Shown one piece after another: positions 1 to 12,300 of a DNA stretch of 64,000 nucleotides (position 1 is its first letter; each line of letters begins with the position of its first letter). Below the pieces are notes generated by a model that worked only from the letters and a program-made list of their open reading frames with translations, searched no databases and was not told where the DNA came from. The stretch covers positions 1,238,501 through 1,302,500 of the forward strand of contig NC_092579.1 of assembly GCF_037975245.1 (NCBI RefSeq). The letters run 5' to 3'. This stretch comes from Apostichopus japonicus. Lineage: Eukaryota; Echinodermata; Holothuroidea; Aspidochirotida; Stichopodidae. The position numbers and the translations under genes are program-made.

Positions 1-299
1 AAGCTAAGTGTGCCAAAAATATAGATGAATTTAAAAAACTAGTCAAAACCTTTCTATTTAGATCTGCATTCCATTAACTGTGTTTTCTATACTATTTATT
101 GTCACATTATTACTACGCATTTTCCATTTTGCGTTTTTGCGTTTATAGCGCTTTTAAATTTAAAATTGTTGTCAGATTTATATATATTTTAAATTTTAAG
201 AATTTGTTTGTATCATTTTCGCTTTTACATTTGCAGTTTTTATACAATTTATTGTCAGTTGGTATTTAACAAATTTTCTACCTTTTTTATACCTTACAT

Positions 300-420
300 T
301 ATCGATTTATATATTTGTATATCATGATTGTTTGTATTTTACTGTAAAGCGCCTTAGAGCAATTTCTGATTGGATAAGGCGCTATAGAAATTTTGTATAA
401 TAAATTTTGTATAATAAATT
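300..420 (+). repeat. LINE/SINE-type 3' tail
   Basis: A short stem is visible (AAGCGCCTTA near 347 pairing with TAAGGCGCT near 375), followed by direct repeats of TTTTGTATAATAAA. A snapback 'gcgcc...ggcgc' stem ending in short tandem repeats is typical of the 3' end of CR1/L2-type LINEs and SINEs that share their tails. No reverse-transcriptase coding sequence is attached. The rest of 1-640 is AT-rich with no supportable gene. Confidence 0.5.
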
Positions 421-640
421 TCCTTTTTCCTGGCGGCCATCTTGGATTTTGGCCGCCATCTTGAAAAATCGGAACTGATAAAGTGGGTTCCACGGATAAA
501 ATCGATAGATAGGTCGGAAAGAAACTCCATGCCAAATTTAGTACTTTTGTCCGGCCGGTAACGTTAAAGTTGCTAAGCCACCTGACTACTAGCAATAGGT
601 CTCAAAGCTATAGGCTAAATTCTAACAGCCAGAGTAAGCA

Positions 641-1047
641 AGGCATTGAAGACTCGCCCCAAACCGCGGGCCGCGCTCTGAAAAAGTTAACTTTCCGTTG
701 CTTGCAAGTGAAGTTTTCTGCTTGTCGCTACAAAATACAGACAGTAATGAAACGTGATACCTTGTTATCTTTAGCTGGACCTTAGATGTCCACCGCTGTA
801 TCATTTGTACACTGTGCTGTGGGTATTGACCGCATGGCTGTATGTACTGACTGTACACTAGTGTCTAATCAGGGAGCTGCTACTCTAACTTAGAGTAGCA
901 GCTCCCTGGTCTAATTACCGAAGTTAGCAAGCTGTGTGCGTATTTTCTGGGATCGATGGTGGTGTCTGACACTTCTGTTACACCTCATTCGAAACTAGGT
1001 CAGATTACCGGCATTAGACGTTTATTTTGCGCGAGTCTTCACACCCT
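641..1047. mobile_element. TTAA-type MITE, copy 1
   Basis: This is the first of three copies of one family (others at 11148 and 12416). It starts AGGCATTGAAGACTCGC and ends GCGAGTCTTCACACCCT, an imperfect terminal inverted repeat of about 17 bp. TTAA follows the right end (1048-1051). The left TTAA seems lost in this copy. No coding capacity. It carries an internal palindrome (871-907) missing from the other copies. Confidence 0.75.
871..907. repeat. 17-bp perfect palindrome inserted in MITE
   Basis: AGGGAGCTGCTACTCTA is followed by ACT and then its exact reverse complement, giving a 17-bp stem with a 3-nt loop. The surrounding MITE reads GTCTAAT on both sides of the insert, while the two sister copies read straight through with one GTCTAAT. 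It is therefore a small fold-back insertion with a short direct duplication. Confidence 0.8.
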
Positions 1048-1051
1048 TTAA

Positions 1052-2241
1052 ATAAGAGTTGTATGCATATTCAGTCGTTTTGAGGATATTAAGGTATACT
1101 ATGAGTGTTTTAGAAAACCTTCGGGGATGTCTGGTCACCTTAATTATTATATAGGTTTACTTGACTTATATATATGTTAGAATTTCAACAAACTACACAC
1201 TACATGAAAGAGACGCAGTCAAACTGACACCGTCTATGGTGGTAGTGTGGGAGGGGGGGGGGCACATTTCCGACCGAGCGGCTCTGGTTGCGACACTGGT
1301 CTACTTCTTAAATCATACAGTTTATTTGATTGGCTGATGTTAATGCAAAATATTTAATAACATTTTATAGCGTTTTGTGTTGTATTTTCAGATGAAAATG
1401 CGCTCTACCTCTCTTAGCACAATCATTTAGTTATAGTACGCCCAGTTTTCTCCTTAAAACTGGTGCTGTTTTAAATATTGATACTGATCAATCATTGCAT
1501 TTGTGTCATCGAAAAATATATATTCCCGCATCCCCAGTGCATGATCCTTCTGGCAGTGATCCACCTTACATACATGTGCGGATCTTAGTTTTGATGAGGT
1601 CTTGGTTTTGCAGTTTGTGAGGGGGGGGGGGGGTGGTCTTAGTTTTGCGGCTGAGGCTTAGATTTGTAGCTCGTTGGCTGTTAATGTGCAGCGGGTCTTT
1701 AATCTTAGGTTTGTAGACACCCAGTTTTATTGCATCTGTTTAATACTTCTTTTTCATTTAGATGCGTATATTCAACTACCACTTTGGAAAGTTGCAAACA
1801 TCAAACAACACAGTATACTACTAATTGAAATGAACATATAGGCATTTGTTCGACGGAATAGACTACCAGAATGATAATAGAATACCATGGGTATGACTAA
1901 CCGCTTATATCATTCAAAAGATCACTTTTCACTTTCCTTTCCCACAATTCCAAATAATCTGCAATTTCTGCGTTTTTCATTCCTCTCTCATTAAACCCCT
2001 CAATTTATTTCATATTTCGTCGGACATTCTCGAATATAATACCATTGCCGTAAGAAATCCTCTCGTGAACTTATCCGCAATTCGTGCGCGGAAACAACGG
2101 CAACGACCATATTTAGTTCGAAACGTATACGGGGGCTCTGGCTCAAATCAGACCCGCTTATTCGGAGCCAGGATTTTTCTCAGTGGGGGGGCGCTGGGGG
2201 GGGGCTTGAACATTTCCTGGGGGGTTTGACCATTTTTTGTT
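1052..2241. other. non-coding stretch
   Basis: No gene is supportable. There are G-runs near 1250 and 1622 and otherwise AT-rich sequence. Confidence 0.5.
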
Positions 2242-2345
2242 ACTATCTAAGCGGAGCGCCACCATGCGTTGGCGCGCAGCGTACAGAAATTTTTTGGCTA
2301 AAAAGGCCTCCTAGATCGTTGGAAATAGCACTTCCCAGGCCTTCT
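2242..2345 (+). repeat. shared MITE core (hairpin module)
   Basis: This contains CTATCTAAGCGGAGCGCCACC, cut here into CTATCTAAGCGGAGC and GCCACC, then GTTGGCGCGCAGCGTACA, then a downstream part about 60 bp on with CTAGATCG and GGAAAT. The same arrangement recurs about ten times in the window within elements that have different ends (see findings). Confidence 0.7.
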
Positions 2346-2657
2346 AAGCTGCTCTAAAGTTTTCTCAACATCCTTTATTTTGAGATCCCATGTTTTGATA
2401 TGGTCATCAAATAGTTTAGTGAAATAGAAAATAAAAAACAATCTTGTAAGTTACTTTGAAATATCATGACATATCTTTTGTGAGTTTGACACCGGCATTG
2501 ACATTTTTCGACAAATCTGCAAATTGCGTTTGGAAAATAAAGAAAGATTGACTGGGCTTTCAAGCAATGTAACATATTGAAATGACCGAACTATATGTCA
2601 AACTCACATCAAAGATTGCGTCTGAAATACTATTAGGGTGATAGACTGATTGGCCGG

Positions 2658-3237
2658 CAGTGGCGCAGCTAGGGATTTTGGTCAGGGGGGCGAGAATGGC
2701 CTGTAGGGGCGCTTTCGACACTATCTAAGCGGGGCGCCACCACAGGTTGGCGCGGAGCGTACAGAATTTTTTTGAGTAAAGATATTCCCTAGATCGCCGG
2801 TAATGACCCTTTCCGGGCCTTGCTAATTTGCAGATAAACGAAGAATAAATATGTGTCATCGCTATTTGTGACAAGTCGGAAGTTTATATGGGTGTTGAAA
2901 GTACATGCGCTTCATCACAATCTCTGTGGTATCTTTGTGAGTGTTCATGTTTTCGAAAAAAATAGATCGAAAACCCCGTACAGTTCTTGGAAAGAGTTTC
3001 GTACAACAGAATTAAGTGCCGATAAATTAAATACCGCCGTACGTTAGAGTATTTTGTCAGTAAACTACACCAAACAAAATGTGACAAATGTCAATAGGTA
3101 GATGAGAGTGCAATAAAAAAGTCAATAATCGCGAATAAGTAAAAACTGCTAACAAGCTGAAAAGGGCGCCAACAGTCCATTTGAGTCCGTCGGGGGGGGG
3201 GGCATCCGCCCCTGACTGTTTGGACGCTCCGCCACTG
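2658..3237. mobile_element. hAT-like MITE with 8-bp target duplication
   Basis: The 580-bp element begins CAGTGGCGCAGCTAGGG and ends GGACGCTCCGCCACTG. It is flanked by an exact 8-bp direct repeat TTGGCCGG (2650-2657 and 3238-3245). An 8-bp duplication with CAGTGGCG-type ends fits the hAT superfamily. It contains one copy of the shared core at 2723-2825. The element at 15311-15680 is an internally deleted sister. Confidence 0.9.
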
Positions 3238-3245
3238 TTGGCCGG

Positions 3246-4057
3246 TAGTTCTCAGCGATAGTGTTGTCTCCTTTCTTGAAAATTTGGTTTTTAGCGGTTT
3301 TAAGAGCATCAGGGTACGTCACAGAAGTGAAAACCCGATTGAAAATGTAACAGGGTATCGAGGCAATGACGCGAGCAATGATGTGAGAAACATGTGTATG
3401 ATGGTAGCATTTTTTACCTTTTAACATCTTCTTTGGCATTCAAGTACCTGGAAACCACCTTTCTATAAGGATATAGTATTGCTCACTAGCTTGTTTAATC
3501 AGTTAATGTGCACTGGTTACAAGATACCGATTGGCTGTTTGTATTAGTATTTATTTGTATGTTAGGGATTATGGATATTTAAAAAAGAGAGACAAAGGCA
3601 AAGTTTGCCCGAACAGTCCAGTGGCGGATCCAGGATTTCGCCGAAGGGGGGCCCAGATGGGAAATGCCTAATCGTCGGCCTGGGGGAGGGGTCTAAGGGG
3701 AGTGGGTGCCCCCTCCCCTTTGGAAAATTTCACAAAATATGGAGGTCCTCGACTCCTCGGTGCAATCTTGTGCTACTTTTCGTAAAAGTTTGGAGTAAAA
3801 TTTATTTCCAATAAATCATGTATTCATGGTTTGCCGGGCATATATTTGCAATTTCGAGCAATGAGCTGGGATTTACGTCTTTGGGGAGTAGGTGGTGATG
3901 CAAACTACTTTTTACCAGGCTACTCCAGGCCATTTCAGCTTGGATGCCCCTTCCAGATGGAGACTATCGATGCAGTCAGAGTGCCCCTCTCACCTTCACT
4001 TTATCAGAATGATGGTGTACTCTTTTTGCAAATGTATTTTTCCAAAAACTACACGCA
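3246..4057. other. non-coding; one MITE end
   Basis: A transposon end (CAGTGGCGGATCCAGG near 3619) followed by G-rich sequence is present without a matching right end. No gene is seen. Confidence 0.5.
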
Positions 4058-4235
4058 CAGTGGCGTAGCTAGGATTTTTTGAGTGGGGGGGCAATGGGGG
4101 GCTGTTCTTTCTTGTGGGGTGGGGGGGCCGGAGGTTACTATCTAAGCGGAGCGCCACCTTGGTTGGCGCGGAGCGTACAGAGAAAATTTGAGATTTCAGC
4201 ACCCCCCAGATCGCAGGAGATGGCACCTGTGAGGC
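4058..4235 (+). mobile_element. MITE fragment with shared core
   Basis: It begins CAGTGGCGTAGCTAGGAT and carries the shared core (4138-4212). No right end or target duplication is found, so it is a truncated copy. Confidence 0.6.
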
Positions 4236-4640
4236 AAAATAGCAACCAAAAAGATGTGCAACTTTGGTGACAGAAATGCAAAAAAAAGATTTTTCTCTTT
4301 CATGCTGACTGGCCTTGCCAACTCAGCCAGACTTAACTTGAGGGAAGTTGGCATCATTTGTCGTTTCAAGCTGTCAAGGCCTTTCTCCCAACTCAAACCC
4401 CTCTGGGCTACCGGTAGGTTTGCAGGATATGCCCACATGTGGACTTAAATAGCATTAGAGGAAGGGGATGGAAGACTAACACGTATCGATGTTTCGGTAA
4501 TGGTCCACATTGGTGGCTCGGTGCTAATTTGGCCATTTATTGGGTTTCTTGAGGCAGCTGTCATCAGAATCTGGGTTTTTGTGCCAATCGATGACCGATA
4601 ACATGTATTGGTATGTAAATTTCTTCTTCATATATCTAGC

Positions 4641-4866
4641 AACACTCTAAAAACAAATGAGTGGATTTCATTCCATTGGAGTGATCACTCGGCGCACTTC
4701 AAATTAAGAGTGAAATTTATTGGAGTTAACCCTCACTCCTAATATGAGTGAATATAACTCTACTTGGAGTTAAGATTTACTCCAATGGAGTGGAAATTCA
4801 CTCTTATACCGGAATGTGCTCAGTGATCACTCCCATGGAGTGAAATTCACCTATGTTTTTATCAGT
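4641..4866. mobile_element. fold-back MITE
   Basis: The left arm (about 4646-4690) and the reverse complement of the right arm (about 4817-4864) align over roughly 45 bp, both ending in the inner word GGAGTGATCACT. Many further GAGTG/CACTC words lie between, so most of the element can fold on itself. No coding sequence. The target duplication is not clear. Confidence 0.65.
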
Positions 4867-4885
4867 ACAGTACAGTGCATATCAT

Positions 4886-4912
4886 CATAGACGTACGTAC
4901 GTACGTACTACT
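4886..4912. repeat. ACGT microsatellite
   Basis: Tandem ACGT units form a self-complementary tract. Confidence 0.7.
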
Positions 4913-5112
4913 TACGTTCGTATATCAGACGCACTCGATACCCACGATACGATACGGTCCTGGAGAAACTATTTCCACTCATCATTTTTTAAGGCGATAC
5001 AGTAGTGAGTATCGAACAGGCACAGCCGCATGTTTGTAGGAATTTCAGAATTCCCAATATTTTATATCTCGTGGGCATAAAAAGTTGTTTTGTGGAATAT
5101 TCAATGACATAT

Positions 5113-6301
5113 CAGGGGCGGATGCAGGATTTGTGACAGGGGGGGTGGTCTGACTGGTCCAGCCGCGCCTGAACGTAAGACTATCTAAGCGGAGCGCCAT
5201 GCATCGGTTGGCGCGGAGCGTACAAGAAAATTTTTGGCTTTACAAACCCCCCAGATGGCCGGAAACGGCACTTCCCGAGTATTCTAAGCAGCATGTACCT
5301 AGCCTGAAAATATGGATCTCATGTCTGCAATTTCTCAATTGATGAGAAAAAACAATCTATGAAATATGGTATTACATATCAGATGAGATGAGATGATACA
5401 AAAATCATAATGCCTTTAGCCCCCAATACTCCTCCCGTTCCGTCACCACTGTTTGATGCAGGGCCGGATCCAGGATTCTGGAAGGGTGAGGGGTTTGCTC
5501 ATGAAAAATTCGTTAGCGCATCCTAGCAGCCTACCGCTCTGTAACCTCACCGCCCAAAAAAATTCGAACACCACCTCAATTTTGAAACTTTTCGGTCTGA
5601 AAATTGAGATCGTAAGGCATATTTGGCACGTGTAGCACGCGTGCACACTATTGTTCATTGGACGGAAAAGACACACCTGGATGACTTGTGAGGATAACCG
5701 CTTTTCTGACGTCCTACATATTTAAAATTGGCGTTTAATTTAATTATTTTTTTCTCTATTTTTTTCTCTCTCTTTTTTATTTTTGGCCAAGAGCAGGGGG
5801 GTCCGGACCCCCTGGACCCCCCCTGGATCCGCGCCTGCATATATTCATTTGACTCGAGGCAATATATGAAAACCTGATACCTCGGCTCAGTACAAACGGA
5901 GCCAATCTTTTGATAGATTGTTGCGCTAGGTGGAAGCACTGAACATATTTTCAGCAGATATCGATATCGCGCAGCACAACAAGGTTCGTGGTGTGTGGTC
6001 GCAATTGTCGCATCGACCATTGCCATGCCATGCTGTGTGACCATTCTCATGATTACTACAGATATTGTATTATTCTTATTCTGCCAGATGCAGACGAGAT
6101 AATTGTGTAACTCTATTTCCCAAATTATTGAACAAAAAATATAAGTGAATCGCACTTATTTTTATTTTTTTACAACATTTATTTTACAACATTCCCAGTG
6201 GGGGGGCCAGTGGGAGGCCAGCCTATTTCATGGGGGCCTAGGCCCCCAGGCCCCCCGTAGCTACGCCACTGATCACGCATGGGGCCCTTTCCCTCGAACG
6301 C

Positions 6302-6364
<63 letters not shown>

Positions 6365-6804
6365 GGATTTTCAAAAAGGGGGGGCCCGGGCCCCCCGGGA
6401 CCCCCCTGGATCCGCCCCTGCAGTCGAACACACAGATTCAGTAGTAAACATTATGTGTGTTGTAGTCTTGTAGAGCAGGAATTATATTATTCGACGGTCG
6501 TTAACATGCGTTTTCAGTACAGTGCGACTACTGTAGACTTCTCGGCCTATGCGCTGTCACGTCAGGTTTTGCAGCAACTATAGCCTACTGCCGGTCCGCG
6601 GTCGAAGGGTCGTTCATGAGTGGTTCATGGAATTTCGTTTATGAGTCGTTCATGGAATTTCGAGACCATTCAGACCAATGATATATTTTTCGCACATGTA
6701 ATTTTTTTTCGACACCCAAAATCCCAGTGGGGGGGGCGACTGGGGGGCGACAAGCTTTCATTGGGGGCTGTCGCCCCCCACGCCCCCCGTAGCTACGCCA
6801 CTGA
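5113..6804. mobile_element. cluster of degenerate MITEs
   Basis: Several transposon ends lie here without matching duplications. Left-type ends are at 5113 and 5459 (CAGGGCCGGATCCAGG). Right-type ends are at 5837 (CTGGATCCGCGCCTG), 6271 and 6804 (GTAGCTACGCCACTG) and 6421 (CTGGATCCGCCCCTG). The shared core sits at 5180-5284. A run of about 57 A residues occupies 6305-6361. Sequence 6611-6804 reappears at 19200-19378. Open frames here, including a 166-codon minus-strand frame at 5655-6155, translate transposon ends and look spurious. Confidence 0.6.
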
Positions 6805-7212
6805 GTTCAAAAAGCCATCACTTTCGTTGCATGATATAACGTTGTCACATGAATTCATGCCGTTGGATTAAAAGTTGTTGTTTGAAAAGCCACATGCGAT
6901 TTACCCGTCAATAAAATAATTAACGATGACATTACAGAAGAAAATGAAGTTGTCATACTGAAATATGATGTTAATGTATATTTTTGCGTCATTGTTATAC
7001 TATTTTACGTAGCTGCTGTATACATTTATGTTGTTATTGCACATAAGTATAACATCATTACATCAAATCACGTCGTCGTCATTTGAATTTATATAGTCAT
7101 CAATGTAATAAATGTTATTGTTGTTTGATTTTCCCTTTTTGCGTACTTACGCAACATGGTGAAGTTATCCTACGTGTATCACTGACCTCTACCAAAGGTC
7201 AGTGACGTGTAT

Positions 7213-8307
7213 CAGGCGCGTATCCAGGGGGGCGTTTGGGGCGCGCGCCCCCCGGGTAAGAAAAAGAGGAGAGAAAAAAAATTGAAGAAAAAAGGGAAAA
7301 AGAGGGGGAAACAGAGGAGGAGGAGAGGAAGGAAGGGAAAAGAAAAAGAAGAAAGAGAGAAAAAGGAGAAAAGGAGGGAGAAAAGAAAAACGCCAAGACA
7401 CCGGGAAGAGAAAGAGGAACAGTGACATCATTACAGCGCTGATCCCTATTATGTACACAGGGTAGCTAGTGACGGATCAAGGATTTCGAAAGGGGCGTGT
7501 GCCTCACCCTACCCCTTACACCGACAACTCCATTTTTGACGTTTCCATTTTCCTCTCTCACTCATGATCTATATATATACTATATATGGTCTACCATAAC
7601 GCGTGTGTGTGTATATACGCCTTAAACAATTGTAGAATTGTGCTATGAAACCAACTGTGGCTGTTCTCGTCGGGGAACATGACGCAATTCGGGAAGGGGG
7701 CGACCGCCCCCCCCCCTTCCCTTCAGCGTATTTTGTTTATGATATTGCTAGTAATTTCAAAATAGAAAGTGCTCAGATGCAACTTACAAGGCCTGGGAAG
7801 TGTCATTTCCAGCGATCTGGGAGGCATTTTCGGCCAAAATTTGCTTGTACGCTGGATGGAGGTTTTTCTATATTGGTTGTCCATAGGTGACATTTTGTGC
7901 GACATTATGGGTATATTTTGAAGTGAGTTTATTCACGAAAATGTGAATTTTCAAATTCTTAACAAATAATGGGCTTAAAACCTTGAAAAGTGGGGCTGAC
8001 GGATATTGTGGGCCGCGACGTAGAATCACCTACAAAAGCAATGATCCACAGGTCGTGCGATGAGGTCGAACATGATTTGTGACTGGTGACAATCTTCAAA
8101 AAGGTTATGGATGAAAAAAAAACTATTGGGAAATACTTGGTTCTCAGGCAAAAAGTGTACATCTGGTTGGTCATTTTCAAGGCCGAGAAGTACCTGGGTG
8201 GTATCAAAACCATAAATTTTCTTGTACGCTGCGCGCCAACCGATGGTGGCGCTCCGCTTAGACAGTAATTCGCGCCCCCGCATTAGAAAATCCTGGATAC
8301 GCCCCTG
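7213..8307. mobile_element. mosaic DNA element with CAGGCGCGTATCC ends
   Basis: It starts CAGGCGCGTATCCAGG and ends CCTGGATACGCCCCTG. TGTAT lies directly before the left end and one base beyond the right end, consistent with a short (about 5-bp) duplication. It contains a purine-only tract (7259-7420) and two reverse-oriented core modules, one complete (8165-8275) and one lacking its hairpin (7795-7850). The same sequence, reverse complemented and split by other insertions, occurs at 35288-38589. Confidence 0.65.
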
Positions 8308-9338
8308 CTGTATACCCGCACGTCAGCAACAAAAGTTCCCGATTGACCTTGTAGTAAACAGTTTTGAATTGATGACGTATCTCAAATGCCCAGGTACTGG
8401 ATTACGTAAACCATAATTATGTAGACACTGACAGTCTCATCGAATTTGTCACCACAAATATCATCTATCAATCCAGGATAATCAGTTCTTTGTCCTCATC
8501 AATACTGGCAGACGTTATTCGTATAATCCTGCACTGATTATCCAAATTGTGAAAGTTCTGAGCAGCAATATTTCCAAGGGGTGACTCTGAAACGGATTAG
8601 CATAGGCCTAACTAACGGTAACTAGTACTGTAGTACTGCCTATAGTATACTGTATACTAACTAGGTCCTATAGAACTTTAGATCCTTGCTACATTCGCGT
8701 AAGCAATTAGACTAGCCATGAGTTATATACGCTATATATTTCAGGGCTATTTTTCCTGTGTTTGTTGGTAAAATCACAATCGCTTTCATAATTTTAATAA
8801 GCTATTTCATACAATATTTACTACAAAAATACAAGTAGCCTAGGCTAGGCCTATACTGTGGATTACCCTGTTAGTGCATCAACTTGTGTCTGACTCTACA
8901 GGTAGCTCTGAGTCTGAGGGCTTCCTAAGTTTAACATTACGTTAGCGCAGTAGCAGTAAGGGCTAAAAATATGGACATTGTGTCAGTAGTCCTGGCCAAG
9001 GCCAACTTTGTTACAGTGCTCAAGGTACAGTAGTAGCCAACATTGTGTGAAAGCTTGCAGGGCCCAATTTTTATTCAGAGAATTAAAGTTGATTTAACGC
9101 TTACATTGATAGGCCTACAGGTAGAGGAGGACTTTTTGTGACATCATATATGCCTATATGTAGGCTATCGCTGGGTTTATCAGGTGCAATGTGATCTTTA
9201 AAATTAGGCAGGATGATGAATTAAATGGTAAGGACATGGCTGTTTTCTAAAGGTGATTAATAGTTACGAAAGAGTCAAAGATGTATTATTTTTCTTCTGT
9301 CACTATAGTGAACTGCTCAGGATCCATAAACTAGCAGC
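8308..9338. other. upstream flank of the P450 gene
   Basis: No coding region or recognisable repeat is seen. The 5'UTR and promoter of the P450 probably lie here. No TATA box or initiator can be assigned with confidence. Confidence 0.4.
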
Positions 9339-12300
9339 ATGGCTTTTGAGTCTAGTGCAGTGGTAGTTAATTCCACATCTCTAACTCTGGTTACCATAAC
9401 AACAGTATTGGCTGGAATGTGGATATGGAGTCAACAAAAGCCAACTAAGAACTTTCCACCTGGACCAAAGGGATGGCCTCTCATTGGCAATATTCTGGGT
9501 AAGGGTAGATAAAGGTGTCAGCTAATCCCAATGCTGCCTGTGTTTAACATACTATATAGCCTGAAACATCAAAAGTGAGTAGAGATAGGAGACTGTCACT
9601 GAAGGATCCGTACTTGTATTTAACTAATGATAGTAACAGTCTTAGTTTCATCCAAGGCAATGTACTGTAAATGATATAGAAATAAATATGCGTGTCTGTA
9701 TATTATGTTAATTATTAATGTGTAAAGAAATAATTATGATGAGCCAAGCTTGCTCAGTCAGAAAACTCACTGTTTTTTCTCCATTCTCGAAGAGGTGCTG
9801 TTTGAAAAAAAGCTCTTTCAAAGTATCCATTTATTTTTCATATGAATCAATACCATCACAGTTGCTCATGCTTTTAAAGATGGTCAGGTATTCTGATAGC
9901 AGAAGTTGCTTGTTTGCAGTCAAATTTACTGTTAATTTTCTGTACCACTAACTGCAATTGTTTGGTAAATTGTAACATGTTGTCTACTTTACATACTGTA
10001 CATAGTAGGCCTAATCTACTCGCTGTACCACCTCAAATCATTTGCTATTTAAGTATGTTCGATTTCTCACAGAGCTTGCACGTAATGAGAAGCCTGCCTT
10101 TGTTGTCTTCACGGAGTATGCTAAGGAGTATGGAGATATATTTTCCATAAGAGTAGGTCAGAGGTGGGCTGTAGTCCTGAATGGCGCTGCTACAATAAAG
10201 GAAGCTCTCCTGAAGAAGGGTGTGGAGTTTGCTAACAGACCAACAAGCTTCACAAGTAAGCCTGCTGTTTAGCATGCAAATTGTTTCATTTTTGTTTTGG
10301 TTGTTGGGGTGGGGGCGATGAAATCGATGATAGTTATGACGGTAACATCTCCTATGGCTTCTGTATACTTCCTATGTAGGTGTTGTTACTCTGTCAATCA
10401 TTGACTCACATATTTACTGTTCATTTTTGGTTGAGGACTTGTTAAAGAAATTAACATTTAAAAGTAACAGTTGAAAAAGATTTGATACATTGAGATGTAC
10501 AAATTATACAGAACTTTGTTATGAAAGAATATATTCAATTGATGAAAATTGTTTTTCTCTTTTTAGTTGACTTATTCACTGAAGGTGGGCAGGATATTGT
10601 CTTTGGTCAGTATTCTCCTTCTTGGAAGCTACACAGAAAGCTGGCCTTTTCTGCTTTCAGGTAATGTTATTTAGAACCTAATGTTTTTACTTATTTGCTA
10701 ACATCTTTCAACATTTCATTTCATTTCATTTTATTTGTTTCTTTACAACATTATTTAACATATAACATATATACAAGAAAATAGCATTGGTACAGAAAAT
10801 TTACAATCATATAAATATAAGGAAAAATTAGAATGAATAATATTGTGAACTAGTGTTGTACAAAAACTCTGGAGAGCTTTACAGGGTACAACACTCCCCG
10901 ATACAAATAATGATATAAAATTAACATATTAGATTAACCGTACTAAATAACAAAGTAACAGAAACTTGTGGGAAGTGCCAAACATACATATGTGCACTTT
11001 GGGGTTAGAGTAAAAGTTTTAGAAAATTATACCATCACAATAAATCAAACTAACATTGCATTTTGTCTAAGATTGGGCTAATATGGGATCATATACCTGT
11101 CATCACATGTATAGCTACAGGATGTGCCTTCACATGTATTACTTTAAAGGCATTGAAGACTCGCCCCAAACCGCGTGCGGCCATCTGAAAAAGTTAACTT
11201 TCTGTTGCTTGCAGACATGCAGACAGTTATGAAACGTGATACCTTAATTGTTATCTTTAGCTGGACCTGAGATGTCCATCGCTGTATCGTTTGTATACTG
11301 TGCTGTGGGTATATTGACCGCAGCTGTATGTACTGACTGTACACTAGTGTCTAATTGCCGACGGTAGCAAGCTATGTGTGTATTTTCTGGGATCGATGGT
11401 GGTGTTTAACACTTCTGTTACACCTCATTCGAAACTAGTTCAAATTACCGGCATTAGATGTTTCCTTTTGCGCGAGTCTTCACACCCTTTAAGTACTGCT
11501 GTTGAGGAGGAGTGTTGGTATAACTGTAGAGAAAGGAATGTTGGAAGAATTAAGGAAGAGGAAGTTGAGAAAGTATGATCACTGGAGGAGAAGAGGCAAC
11601 AGCTTAATTTTGGCAACGATTCAGGGAGAGGTGTGCGCAAGAGGAAGACGAGGAAGAAGAAAGAAAGGTTGGCTTGATAACATCAAAGAGTAGAGAGGAA
11701 GTTTGGTAGAAGCAAGTGAGGCAGCTTTTGAGAGAATAGTCTACAGCCCTTATAACAGGGCTAGGGCAAACTGAACTGAACTGCTGTTGAGAAATGCCTC
11801 CACAGCTGTACGTAGCTCTCTACGACGTTGAAATGGTATCCTTATCTTAGTGGCATAAATTTGTAGACATTTATAGCTATGTGCCTACACATATATTACA
11901 TTGACAAAGATATTCTGTTCGCTGAAGTAGATTGCTCAGCAAAATTGCCTGAATTAACTGAACCTTCCAGACGAAAACCACAGCCTCGTAGCGTTTTGTA
12001 TCGCGAAATTTGTCAAATTTTTGTGATATTTTGTAAATGCATCTGGCAACAGTAGAATGGATGATGTTATCGGGGCACCTCAGTCGAAAATGTCTTTGTT
12101 TTTTTTCTTTACAATTTGTCGAACCATTTATCCACAGTGGAAACGAATATTTGCACAAAACTATACATTTTGATGGAATTTTGAAGTACAGATAGGTTTG
12201 ACAGGGAATCAAAAATTCTAAATTTACCCTACTGTGAGCCAACAACTTCCTGCCAGAGTATTTGAAAGTTAAGCAGTTCAAAATAGGTTTCGATTCAATG

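Noticed and set aside
5459-5837. Complete MITE between matching ends
   Set aside because: Ends are of the same type, but flanks (GTTTGATG versus CATATATT) do not match, so no single insertion can be shown.
5655-6155. 166-codon minus-strand ORF
   Set aside because: Part of it translates transposon ends (ARIQGGSRG-type) and the rest has no domain-like pattern; it spans MITE boundaries.
7189-7458. Ser/Phe/Leu-rich and Lys/Arg-rich ORFs on both strands
   Set aside because: Product of a purine-only tract in a repeat element; both strands stay open for compositional reasons.
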